DNA of 19,841 nt from Synechococcus sp. MED850 (GCA_002700765.1 PAEP01000019.1:33581-53421); one strand, 5' to 3'; numbered from the stretch's first letter, positions 6,840 to 14,323 are shown. The notes: generated by a model from the letters alone, not told the origin. A program made the numbers and translations.

Positions 6840-8639
6840 TTAAGGGCGCAGTGCCTGCATCAGGGTTTGGATGGCCTCAGGGTGGGCTCGCTTCTGAACA
6901 TCTCTGTTCTTGCGCTGGACCAACTCCACGATTCCCTCCGAGGCATCACGCCCCACCACAAGACGCCAGGGGATCCCGATCAGGTCGGCATCCTTGAATT
7001 TCACGCCAGCCCGTTCGCGACGGTCATCGAGAAGGGCATCGATCCCCGCCGCCTTGAGCTCCTCGTACAACGCTTCGCCAAGTCTGGCCTGGGTTTCATC
7101 CTGAATGTTCGCCACGACAACGATCACTTCAAAGGGTGCGATGGCGCTTGGCCAACAGATTCCGGCGTCGTCGTGATGCTGTTCCACAGCCGCTTGAGCC
7201 AGGCGTGAAATGCCGATGCCGTAGCAGCCCATCCAGAACGGTTCATCCCGGCCTGACTCATTGGTGAAACGGCTTTCGAGGGCCTCTGAATACTTCCGGC
7301 CCAGTTGGAAGATGTGTCCCACCTCGATGCCCCGTTTCTCGATCAGGCGCGCATCGGGGTTGTGCAAACAACGGTCTCCGGCGCGGGCGTTGCGCAGATC
7401 GATTTCGATCGGGGTCTGATCGAAATCGGCCCAACGGCTGAAGCTGCGGTGACGGTCCACGGCGTTGGCGCCGCAATGAAAGTGTTCAAGAGCCGCCGCT
7501 GTGGGATCGGCGAGACGCAGAAAGCGTGGCGTCCAGCTGTTGGCTTCAGTCAGGACAGCATCGTCAAGATCCGGTCCGATGGATCCGAGAGGGAGACCCG
7601 TCACACCCTGTTGGTCGAGCGCCTCACTGCTGATCGGACGGCAATCGAGCACGCCCTGTTCACTCAGGCGGGAGATGGCATTGATCAGTTTCACGTCGTT
7701 GAGCTCTTGATCGCCGCGGAGGCTGACCAACACCGGTTGATCTGTGCCGTCTTCCAGGTGTGCCAAAAGAAGCAGCACCTTCACGACCTGAGAGGGGTGC
7801 CAACCCTGGGCCGCACACAGATCGGCGATGGTGACCTGTCCAGGCGTGTCGATCAGCAAGCCACCGGTTGGCAACGTTGCTTCTGTGGTGTCCAGGGGGA
7901 TGGCCGTGGAGGCCAGAGAAACCGCCTTCTCCTGATTGGCGGCGTAAACCCCGTCATCGCTGATCAGAACGAGGTCTTCGCCAGCTTCGGCGGTCACCAT
8001 GAACTCCTGCGATGCTGCTCCGCCAATGGCGCCGCTGTCAGCATCAACGGGCACGGCGTCCAGTCCACAACGCTCGAAGATGCGGCGGTAGGCCTGATCC
8101 ATCACCGCGTACGTCGCCTTTAGATCCGACTCGTCGGCGTGAAACGAATAGGCATCCTTCATGATGAATTCCCGTCCGCGCATTAACCCAAACCGCGGTC
8201 TGATCTCGTCTCTGAATTTGGTCTGGATTTGATAGAGGTTGACGGGTAACTGTTTGTATGAGCGCAACAACTCACCGGCAAGACTGGTGATCACCTCCTC
8301 ATGGGTTGGTCCGAGACCCAGTTCCCGACCTTGACGATCTTCAAGGTGGAACATGATCCCTTCGCCGGCCGTGTATCCCTGCCAGCGACCACTGCGCTCC
8401 CACAATTCGGCTGGATGCAGCTGGGGCAGCAGGGTTTCCAAGGCTCCGGCTTGATTCAGTTCATCGCGAACGATGCTGGTGATGCGGTTCAACACCCTCC
8501 ACATCAGCGGCAGGTAGGCGTAGATCCCGGATCCAACCCGACGGATGTATCCGCCTCGCAGAAGCAATTGATGCGACGCGATTTCTGCTTCAGCGGGAAC
8601 ATCACGAAGCGTCACCAGCATCAGGCGGGAGACGCGCAT
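6840..8639 (-). CDS. proS: Prolyl-tRNA synthetase (bacterial type with editing insertion)
   Basis: A 599-residue class II aminoacyl-tRNA synthetase that charges tRNA-Pro. The catalytic core begins at the N-terminus (MLVTLRDVPAEAEIASHQLL). It includes LGLGPTHEEVITSL near residue 110, motif 2 around residues 140-168 (QTKFRDEIRPRFGLMRGREF) and motif 3 in the late third (MGCYGIGISRLAQAAVEQHH). Residues of about 250-390 are the YbaK-like domain that hydrolyses mischarged Ala-tRNA-Pro, with VVKVLLLL and SLRGDQELNDVK matching its core. Residues of about 480-599 form the anticodon-binding domain. The start ATG at 8639 gives the normal N-terminus. The intergenic region upstream (8640-8786) is shared with a divergent gene and shows no convincing promoter. 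Confidence 0.98.
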   Translation of the reverse strand: MRVSRLMLVTLRDVPAEAEIASHQLLLRGGYIRRVGSGIYAYLPLMWRVLNRITSIVRDELNQAGALETLLPQLHPAELWERSGRWQGYTAGEGIMFHLEDRQGRELGLGPTHEEVITSLAGELLRSYKQLPVNLYQIQTKFRDEIRPRFGLMRGREFIMKDAYSFHADESDLKATYAVMDQAYRRIFERCGLDAVPVDADSGAIGGAASQEFMVTAEAGEDLVLISDDGVYAANQEKAVSLASTAIPLDTTEATLPTGGLLIDTPGQVTIADLCAAQGWHPSQVVKVLLLLAHLEDGTDQPVLVSLRGDQELNDVKLINAISRLSEQGVLDCRPISSEALDQQGVTGLPLGSIGPDLDDAVLTEANSWTPRFLRLADPTAAALEHFHCGANAVDRHRSFSRWADFDQTPIEIDLRNARAGDRCLHNPDARLIEKRGIEVGHIFQLGRKYSEALESRFTNESGRDEPFWMGCYGIGISRLAQAAVEQHHDDAGICWPSAIAPFEVIVVVANIQDETQARLGEALYEELKAAGIDALLDDRRERAGVKFKDADLIGIPWRLVVGRDASEGIVELVQRKNRDVQKRAHPEAIQTLMQALRP

Positions 8640-8786
8640 GTCATGAACTTGAAAAGATTTGATGAACGTATCACCGTCCTCTTGCGGTGCCGATCGGTTA
8701 AGTGTCTGATTCTCTGGGAAACCGCTGTACGACCTGAGTCTCGACTGCTACCGTCCGTGCAATCCAGGTTGTCCTAGGCCCGTCTC

Positions 8787-9254
8787 ATGTTTCCTCGGTC
8801 AATCGAATCTGGCGTTGGACATGTCAATCAGATCGTGGAAGTTGGTGTTGAGCCGGTGATTTCGGTGGCACATTCTGAATCACTCGTCGGTATTGATGAT
8901 GTTCAGAAGTCCTTGAATCGATCGCGTGCATCTGTGTATCGATATACGAATACCGATCCTCGCAATCTCAATCCTCCATTCAATCCACGGAAGCTCAATC
9001 CTGAGTACAGAAGCGATCAAAAGGATCCTCTTCTCTTCCATCCCAACGAGGTGGCGCGATTTGCCAAGGATGTTCTCAGGATCAAGGAAGTCACCGTTGA
9101 AGTCCTGAACTCCCCGTCGACCGCTACGCAGCAGATGCTGGGTGCCATTCTGGATGAACTGAAGTTCATCCGATCCCATCTGGAAGGTCTGGAAGAGGCC
9201 CCTTCGGATCTCGTGGCTGCAAGGCGTGAGCGTCAGGATCGGCCGGCTGCCTGA
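8787..9254 (+). CDS. Helix-turn-helix protein of picocyanobacterial type, function unknown
   Basis: A 155-residue soluble protein. Residues 33-56 (LVGIDDVQKSLNRSRASVYR) look like a MerR/AlpA-type helix-turn-helix. An asparagine/proline-rich stretch (NLNPPFNPRKLNPEYR) and a conserved-looking LFHPNEVARFAKDVL segment follow. The C-terminal 45 residues form an amphipathic helix (QQMLGAILDELKFIRSHLEG), possibly for oligomerisation. I recall similar proteins annotated as 'resolvase' in marine Synechococcus and Prochlorococcus, but no serine-recombinase catalytic domain is visible, so that name is doubtful. The coding sequence is visibly richer in A and T than its neighbours. It is divergent from proS. 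A DNA-binding regulator is the most cautious reading. Confidence 0.8.
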   Translation: MFPRSIESGVGHVNQIVEVGVEPVISVAHSESLVGIDDVQKSLNRSRASVYRYTNTDPRNLNPPFNPRKLNPEYRSDQKDPLLFHPNEVARFAKDVLRIKEVTVEVLNSPSTATQQMLGAILDELKFIRSHLEGLEEAPSDLVAARRERQDRPAA

Positions 9255-9256
9255 CG
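9231..9256 (+). terminator. Hairpin at the end of the HTH gene, possible weak terminator
   Basis: CGTCAGG (9231-9237) pairs perfectly with CCTGACG (9250-9256) around a 12-nt loop that itself contains CGGCCG. The hairpin includes the stop codon. No T tract follows, so it is not a classic intrinsic terminator; it may protect the mRNA 3' end or be chance. Confidence 0.25.
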
Positions 9257-9340
9257 GGATGCGCTTCAGCGAGTTCGATGCCAGAATAATTTTGCTCATT
9301 TGATATCGAAGGCGGACGAGGTTCGACCTCTTCCCATGGC

Positions 9341-9613
9341 ATGGCCACAGATCAGGTTTCTTCCACCCCAGGCGACGAACAGATCAGTCAGGACTCTGAC
9401 GAGCCCTTCAGTTACAGCGCGACCTCCACGGCGCTTTCAGGCCTTGTGATCGCCTTGATGAGCTTTTCCGTTCCGCTTGTTGCCGTGGTCACGGAGCGAG
9501 CGGCTGGCTCGGGACAGCTCCCCCCGATGGCTTACGACCATGGACCTCCAACCGCTCAACCCATCTCCCTCTCAGGGAGTGATCAACCTTCTGATCGAGA
9601 TACCGGCTGGTAG
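9341..9613 (+). CDS. Small single-pass membrane protein upstream of ppa (uncertain)
   Basis: A 90-residue ORF with an acidic N-terminus (GDEQISQDSDEPFSY) and one clear membrane segment near residues 31-51 (ALSGLVIALMSFSVPLVAVV). It has a polar C-terminus. It fills the otherwise non-coding interval between the HTH gene and ppa, and its last 74 nt overlap the ppa frame in another phase. I do not recognise the family. The well-formed hydrophobic helix and the lack of any other frame here favour a real gene. The long overlap and low-complexity C-terminus argue for caution: the true product may be shorter, or the region may be a leader. Topology is unresolved. Confidence 0.5.
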   Translation: MATDQVSSTPGDEQISQDSDEPFSYSATSTALSGLVIALMSFSVPLVAVVTERAAGSGQLPPMAYDHGPPTAQPISLSGSDQPSDRDTGW

Positions 9614-10049
9614 CCGCAATAAATATTCCTATCAGGCCGATGCAGGTGTGATGGCACTCGAGCGCGTTTTGCACGCCTCGATTCGTTATCCCTTCGACTA
9701 CGGCTTCGTTCCCAACACGAAAGCCGACGACGGATCAGCCCTCGATGCCATGGTGATCATGGCGGAACCCACGTTTGCAGGTTGCCTGATCAAGGCACGT
9801 CCCATCGGCCTGTTGGATCTGCATGACAACGGCATCTACGACGGCAAATTGCTGTGTGTTCCGATGGCGGATCCCGCTCAGTCGATGATCCGCAGCATTC
9901 GTCAGATCGCGTCCTCTCAGCTGGAGGAGGTGGCGGAATTCTTCAGGACTTACCGCAGCATTGAAGGCCGGGAGATCAGCATTGATGGGTGGCGGGACGC
10001 TGATGCCGTTGATCCGCTCCTGAAGGCTTGCATCGAGGCGGCTTCCTGA
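9540..10049 (+). CDS. ppa: Family I inorganic pyrophosphatase homologue with altered active site
   Basis: A 169-residue protein with the complete family I soluble pyrophosphatase fold (IEIPAGSRNKY, RYPFDYGFVPNT, RPIGLLDLHDNG). The family hydrolyses pyrophosphate using Mg ions. Aligned by eye to E. coli PPase, Glu20, Lys28, Arg42, Tyr50, Tyr54, Asp64, Asp69, Asp96, Asp101, Lys103 and Tyr138 are kept. Four active-site positions are changed: Ser30 for Glu31, Ser66 for Asp67 (a metal ligand and candidate general base), Asn97 for Glu98, and Arg139 for Lys142. The signature DGDPxD reads DGSALD. Activity is therefore doubtful despite a well-preserved fold. ATG 9540 was chosen because the family match begins about 13 residues later; the frame is open to 9477 without homology. 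I have an unverified recollection that inactive PPases were reported in marine picocyanobacteria. Confidence 0.93.
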   Translation: MDLQPLNPSPSQGVINLLIEIPAGSRNKYSYQADAGVMALERVLHASIRYPFDYGFVPNTKADDGSALDAMVIMAEPTFAGCLIKARPIGLLDLHDNGIYDGKLLCVPMADPAQSMIRSIRQIASSQLEEVAEFFRTYRSIEGREISIDGWRDADAVDPLLKACIEAAS

Positions 10050-10138
10050 AGGACAGCCACTCCACTTTCCTTTGCAGACACGCGGTTCAACCCCAGGATG
10101 CTTGTAAGTTGGTGCGCACTTGTGATTTCGTAAGAACC

Positions 10139-10498
10139 GTGCCCACCATTCGATTTGACCAGGAAGGACAGCAGGTGGGCTGCATTGAAGGGGCCAATCT
10201 TCGGCGCGCTGCTCTTGATTCTGGTTTGAATCCTTATAAGGGACTCAACAACCTCAACAACTGTGGTGGCGTTGGTCAGTGCGGAACGTGCGTGGTGGAA
10301 GTTGTTGAAGGCCTTGAAAATCTTTCGCCCCGAAGCGATGTGGAAGAGGTTTACCTCTCCGATCGCCCGGCCAATTACCGCCTGAGCTGCCGGACCACCG
10401 TCAACGGTGACGTCACAGTGCGCACCCGACCCGACGACGGAGCAGGCAAAGGATCCAACAGCCTGGTCGGTGCCGTTAAGTCTCTGTTTGGTCGCTGA
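10139..10498 (+). CDS. 2Fe-2S ferredoxin, adrenodoxin-like cysteine spacing
   Basis: A 119-residue ferredoxin started at GTG 10139 (MPTIRFDQEGQQVGC). The open frame extends upstream to 10028 but those residues do not resemble a ferredoxin. Cluster ligands are in NNCGGVGQCGTC plus the Cys of YRLSCRT, giving C-x5-C-x2-C-x32-C. The x5 spacing is the adrenodoxin/bacterial type rather than the x4 of plant PetF. A C-terminal tail of about 20 residues ends in NSLVGAVKSLFGR. The family carries single electrons, but the partner is unknown. It lies 89 nt after ppa and 5 nt before an Spx/ArsC-like gene, with which it is surely cotranscribed. No strong Shine-Dalgarno precedes the GTG, so a start at GTG 10112 cannot be excluded. 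Confidence 0.92.
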   Translation: MPTIRFDQEGQQVGCIEGANLRRAALDSGLNPYKGLNNLNNCGGVGQCGTCVVEVVEGLENLSPRSDVEEVYLSDRPANYRLSCRTTVNGDVTVRTRPDDGAGKGSNSLVGAVKSLFGR

Positions 10499-10503
10499 TC
10501 GCG

Positions 10504-10863
10504 GTGGCGTCTCTTCAGGTGTTCTCTTACAGCCGCTGCAGCACCTGTCGAAAGGCGTTGGCATGGCTCGTTGAGAAGGGCATCGACCATGACGTGATCG
10601 ACATCACGGAGACTCCCCCCTCGCGGGATCAGCTGTTGACAGCGTTGAAGCAATTCGGAGACCGGAAACCTCTTTTTAATACCAGTGGGCAGAGCTACAG
10701 AGCTTTGGGTGCTGCCACCGTGAAAGCGATGAGCGATGACCAGGCTCTCGATGCTTTGGCCGCTGATGGCAAATTGATCAAACGCCCCTTTCTGATCAGT
10801 CCCTCCGGAGACTGTCTCGTCGGTTTCAAGCCTGAGGTCTGGAGCGCTCATCTGGTGGACTGA
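10504..10863 (+). CDS. ArsC/Spx/YffB family thioredoxin-fold protein
   Basis: A 119-residue thioredoxin-fold protein starting at GTG 10504. It carries a CxxC motif at residues 12-15 in FSYSRCSTCRKALAWL, the ITETPPSRDQLLTALKQFG segment, and the conserved IKRPFLI with the expected cis-proline, then VGFKPEVW. These are hallmarks of the arsenate-reductase-like ArsC/Spx/YffB superfamily. Whether it reduces arsenate with glutathione or glutaredoxin, or acts as a redox regulator, cannot be decided. The two cysteines favour the Spx/MgsR-like side, but the alpha-subunit-binding role of Spx is not shown. It overlaps the convergent 501-residue gene by 38 nt at the 3' end. Confidence 0.88.
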   Translation: MASLQVFSYSRCSTCRKALAWLVEKGIDHDVIDITETPPSRDQLLTALKQFGDRKPLFNTSGQSYRALGAATVKAMSDDQALDALAADGKLIKRPFLISPSGDCLVGFKPEVWSAHLVD

Positions 10864-12331
10864 AACTGAGACCATCAATCTCACGGATCAGATCGTCCAC
10901 GCCCCACTGATTGTGCAGCTGCTGGAAACTGGATCGCTTGAGATCCTCCAGTAGTGAGGCCAGCAGCTCCTGGCTTCGCTCCATCACTGGGCCCTGCTCC
11001 ATCACCCTCGCGAGTTCCTCCCAGAACCGGTCGATCGTGTCACTTCCGAGCTCCTCAAGCACTGGATCTCTCTGTTCCAAACGGCTTCCAGCTCCCCTGG
11101 AGAGGTTCAACACTGAATCCACAAGACTCTCGGAAAGCTGACGGCTCATCTCTGACTCAGCTTTTTGCAGCCCTTTTAGACCTCGCAAGGGATTAAGCAC
11201 CGCGTTGCGTTCCAGCCCTTGTTGCAAAAGGTGTGCGAAGAGCGCCACCAGCTGGGGTCGCATGTTTGGACCGACCTGATTGAGCAGGAGTGGCAGCCAG
11301 ATCTGCGTGAGCTGCACCAGCTCCTTCTGCTCGTTCTGCTCCATTCCCTGGTAGGTACAAAAGCTGCGGATCCGCTGCGGCAGCTGTGGGGATCGGATCA
11401 TCTCCTGAAGGGCATCCACCACCCGGATCGTGATCACTTCAAACAGTTCCATGGCCAGCAGGGCAACGACCCCACGACTGATCACAGCCCGTAACGGTTC
11501 CAGTTGAATCAACCCGGCTCGAGACAAGCGCTCCGTCACGGGCACCGCCCGAAGCAGCCGTCCAATGGGCAGCAGCAAGGGCAGGTCGATCCACCGCCGC
11601 AGCAGAGCATCCCGCCATCGGATCGCTGGGTAACGACGTTTCAGGCGAATCGTCCGAAGGAGGATGTCCACCAGAAACAGCAGCTGAAAAGGCGTATCAA
11701 TGCGCCAGCTCAGATCGGTCGGCTGACCGTTCTCATCCATCCCCCTCCAGTAGTTGATCTCCACCAGGGGCAGGATCCGACGGGTCCAGAAGATGCGTTC
11801 AGCGGTCCAGCTGTTCTGCTGCAAATAGGGCGGACTGAGCAGAAGAACGGCCGCTTCTCGCGATGATTCCAGACCTGCCTGAGTTCGCAGACGGTTCTTC
11901 AGCCGTTCCAGCGTGCCTGCGTTGCCGGAATTGAGAAACGGATTGGTCTCGATCATCTCGATCGTCAGATCCGTTTGCTTGTTCAGCAGTTCCTGCACAG
12001 CCGGCGCATCGATCCCCTGGGCCATCGCTTCCCGGTCCAGGGTCTGGAAATGGTCCAGATAAGCCTTGGTGTCGCGGTGCGGTTCGATTCCCTTGAGCGG
12101 GTCGTACAGCGGTGTGATGTCCGGCAGCCACGGCAGCGGCACCACAAGCGGCAGCGAAGGCAGCGGATAGAGATTGCGCTGCAGCCAGAAACTGCGCAGC
12201 GCCACGTAACTCAGATCAAAAATCACCCAGGCCAGATTCAGCGCTGCAATCAGCGCGATCGCCTGGTCCCAGCGCCGCCAGACGAGGAGCGGACCGGATC
12301 GGTTGAACCGTTGCCAGCGGGGGCGGATCAT
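10826..12331 (-). CDS. Large uncharacterised cyanobacterial membrane protein
   Basis: A 501-residue protein I cannot assign to a family. One membrane segment lies near residues 24-46 (QAIALIAALNLAWVIFDLSY). A soluble stretch of about 150 residues follows, then a second hydrophobic cluster (FQLLFLVDILLRTIRLKRRY, WIDLPLLLPIGRLLRAVPV and VISRGVVALLAMELFEVITI). The C-terminal 200 residues are predicted cytosolic and helical (PQLVALFAHLLQQGLERNAV, ELLASLLEDLKRS). The middle motif resembles the S3-S4 part of voltage-gated channels, but no pore loop or selectivity filter is visible. The gene is divergent from lepB with 37 nt between starts. Its length, open frame and basic N-terminus (MIRPRWQRFNRS) support a real gene. 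Confidence 0.85.
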   Translation of the reverse strand: MIRPRWQRFNRSGPLLVWRRWDQAIALIAALNLAWVIFDLSYVALRSFWLQRNLYPLPSLPLVVPLPWLPDITPLYDPLKGIEPHRDTKAYLDHFQTLDREAMAQGIDAPAVQELLNKQTDLTIEMIETNPFLNSGNAGTLERLKNRLRTQAGLESSREAAVLLLSPPYLQQNSWTAERIFWTRRILPLVEINYWRGMDENGQPTDLSWRIDTPFQLLFLVDILLRTIRLKRRYPAIRWRDALLRRWIDLPLLLPIGRLLRAVPVTERLSRAGLIQLEPLRAVISRGVVALLAMELFEVITIRVVDALQEMIRSPQLPQRIRSFCTYQGMEQNEQKELVQLTQIWLPLLLNQVGPNMRPQLVALFAHLLQQGLERNAVLNPLRGLKGLQKAESEMSRQLSESLVDSVLNLSRGAGSRLEQRDPVLEELGSDTIDRFWEELARVMEQGPVMERSQELLASLLEDLKRSSFQQLHNQWGVDDLIREIDGLSFSPPDERSRPQA

Positions 12332-12368
12332 CGAGGTTCGGGGCCGGGACTGTCTTCACCTTGCCTCT

Positions 12369-13070
12369 ATGGTGAAGCGTCTTTCCCAGCATTACCCGTT
12401 GGCTGACGAGCAACAGAATCGCTCAAGACTTCATCCCTTCTGGGATTTCTGGGGTCCGGTTCTGTTCACATTTGCCCTTTATTTCGGCATCAGGCAATTC
12501 GTTGTAGAAGCCAGATACATCCCATCGGGTTCGATGTTGCCCGGCCTTCAAATTCAGGATCGCCTGCTGGTCGAAAAGCTCAGTTATCTGCCCCGCCCGC
12601 CCAAACGCGGCGAAATCGTTGTCTTCAATTCACCGTATGCCTTTGATCCGGCACTCAGTTCAGGACAGAGGCCATCGGCGTGGCGCTGCATGCTTGTGAA
12701 TCTTCCGCTCATCGGGCTGATTCCCGGTCTGGGAGATCCGGCCTGTGATGCCTACATCAAGAGAGTGATCGCTGTGCCTGGTGATCGCGTGTCAGTCAAC
12801 CCACTCGGAGAGGTGACGCTGAACGGAAGCAAGCTCAAGGAGCCGTACGTCGGTCGCTTCTGCAAGCTCGATGACCAGGGAATGAGCCCCTGCCGAACCG
12901 TGAATGGAACCGTGCCCGAGGGATCGGTTCTGGTCCTCGGCGACAACCGCAGCAACAGTTGGGATGGACGCTTTTGGCCCAGCAGTCCCTTTCTTCCTGA
13001 GAAGGAGGTTCTCGGACGAGCGGTCTGGCGCTTCTGGCCCTTGAATCGTCTGGGTGGTCTCAACGACTGA
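12369..13070 (+). CDS. lepB: Signal peptidase I
   Basis: A 233-residue type I signal peptidase that cleaves signal peptides on the outer face of the cytoplasmic or thylakoid membrane. A single N-terminal membrane segment (FWGPVLFTFALYFGIRQFVV) precedes box B with the catalytic serine (YIPSGSMLPGL, Ser55). The general-base lysine is Lys131 in YIKRVIAVPGDRVSV. Box E reads LVLGDNRSNSWDGRFWP. ATG 12369 was chosen because the protein then starts shortly before the membrane helix; an upstream in-frame ATG at 12303 falls inside the divergent gene. A 40-residue insertion between boxes B and D (ALSSGQRPSAWRCMLVNLP) resembles other cyanobacterial LepB proteins. The end overlaps the convergent dihydroorotase homologue by 11 nt. 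Confidence 0.96.
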   Translation: MVKRLSQHYPLADEQQNRSRLHPFWDFWGPVLFTFALYFGIRQFVVEARYIPSGSMLPGLQIQDRLLVEKLSYLPRPPKRGEIVVFNSPYAFDPALSSGQRPSAWRCMLVNLPLIGLIPGLGDPACDAYIKRVIAVPGDRVSVNPLGEVTLNGSKLKEPYVGRFCKLDDQGMSPCRTVNGTVPEGSVLVLGDNRSNSWDGRFWPSSPFLPEKEVLGRAVWRFWPLNRLGGLND

Positions 13071-14319
13071 GGCCGCAGGCCCGCACCTTGCCCTGAAGTT
13101 CCCTCCCCAGCAGGGGGAGATTCGCGGCCAGAGGTCCATGGTCGTCATGGTCCTGCGCTCGCCAGGTGCAGTCCGGATCAAACAGCAGCCAGCGGCGGCT
13201 GCCGGGTTGAAGCTGTTCGGGCGTCAGATTCAGCAACGCTGATGGCCCGAAGCTGAGCGCCTGCCAGAGCTGGGCAACGGACCATCCACCGTGCCGAACG
13301 AGCGCATCCCAGAGGGCTGACAGCACGAGATGGTGGCCGCTGAGTCCCGGCGGCCGTTGATCCGGTGGCATCAGCATGTCCTCCGCGTCGAGAGGGACGG
13401 CATGCACGGCCACACTGATCAACCCATCGGCCACCGCCTGTTGCAGTGCAAGGCGATCGGCAGTTGTTCCGATGGATGGGCGCACGCACCAGCCCGGGTC
13501 ATCGATGTCCAGTCCTGCGCTGTCCGCCAGGAGGTGCCACCAGCTCACGGTGCCTGTGGGAGGGTGCGGTTCCCGTCGCAGTTGGTCCACCGCTTCGGCG
13601 GTGGACAGATTCATCAAGCGCAGTTGCCGTAACGGATGGCGACGCTGCAGGGCAAGCAGTTGGGAGACAGGTAGAGATTCGCTGCTCAAAGGATCGGGAG
13701 CCCATCCCGCTCGCAGCGTTTCCACGCACGCTCTTGCCATGCCATCCCCCTGAAGATCGGGGTCCCTCGGAGCCAGTAGCACCGGAGCCGCTCCCATGTC
13801 GCCGAGCAGCAGCCCCCGTTCCAGCAGAGGCAGGGGCAACATGAAATCATCGTCAGCGATCCCGATGGCCCCGTGCTCGATCAGATCAGCGTGGGGTGCG
13901 AGATCGCTGCCGAGACCGTCACGGCTGAAACTTCCCCAGACGTTGATCTGGACTCCCCGAGGTTCATTGGGCTGCAGGAGGTCCTGCAGCCGTGTCGGTC
14001 TGTCGCGCCAGGTACGGCTACGGGGAAGCAGCGCGATGCGGCCGTAGCCGCCGGTGCTCGCACACCGCTTCAAGCTGTCCAGGGTTTCCGCACGACCGTT
14101 GATCGGATCCTCGAGGACGGAGTGGGGATCGACGAGGCATGGAGCAATCAGCTGGGTCGAGGCCTCGCTGGGGATGAGTCCGAGCAGTGCTGCCCTGTCC
14201 CTGGCAACTTGATCCAACCCGTGCAGAACTCCGTTTTCAATCAGAACCGCTCCCTGCCGCTCATCGTGTCCCGGTCCTTGCAGAATCCGAACAGGGTCCA
14301 ACAGCAGGCTGTCGTTCAT
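13060..14319 (-). CDS. Dihydroorotase-like amidohydrolase lacking metal ligands
   Basis: A 419-residue protein with the layout of a class I dihydroorotase (LIENGVLHGL, then IAPCLVDPHSVLEDP, a TGGYGRIALLP segment and late SFGPSALLNL), the family that closes carbamoyl-aspartate to dihydroorotate in pyrimidine synthesis. The metal site is not intact. The DxHxH motif reads DPHSV (second His replaced by Val68), and HLRxP reads VLEDP. By eye, the later His ligands fall at Pro184 and Asn237, and the catalytic Asp at Val305 in ISVAVHAV. An active enzyme is unlikely; by analogy with PyrC' of ATCase complexes, a structural role is conceivable. It follows the histidine phosphatase gene by 4 nt, so the two are coupled. 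A second, active pyrC elsewhere is expected. Confidence 0.82.
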   Translation of the reverse strand: MNDSLLLDPVRILQGPGHDERQGAVLIENGVLHGLDQVARDRAALLGLIPSEASTQLIAPCLVDPHSVLEDPINGRAETLDSLKRCASTGGYGRIALLPRSRTWRDRPTRLQDLLQPNEPRGVQINVWGSFSRDGLGSDLAPHADLIEHGAIGIADDDFMLPLPLLERGLLLGDMGAAPVLLAPRDPDLQGDGMARACVETLRAGWAPDPLSSESLPVSQLLALQRRHPLRQLRLMNLSTAEAVDQLRREPHPPTGTVSWWHLLADSAGLDIDDPGWCVRPSIGTTADRLALQQAVADGLISVAVHAVPLDAEDMLMPPDQRPPGLSGHHLVLSALWDALVRHGGWSVAQLWQALSFGPSALLNLTPEQLQPGSRRWLLFDPDCTWRAQDHDDHGPLAANLPLLGRELQGKVRACGLSR

Positions 14320-14323
14320 TGAT

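Noticed and set aside
8640..8786. Divergent promoter region between proS and the HTH gene
   Set aside because: Promoters must lie nearby, but no pair of hexamers with correct spacing stood out on either strand. No small RNA motif was seen.
12255..12262. GCGATCGC (HIP1-type palindrome)
   Set aside because: Only one copy was noticed in the window, inside a coding region, which does not indicate HIP1 enrichment.
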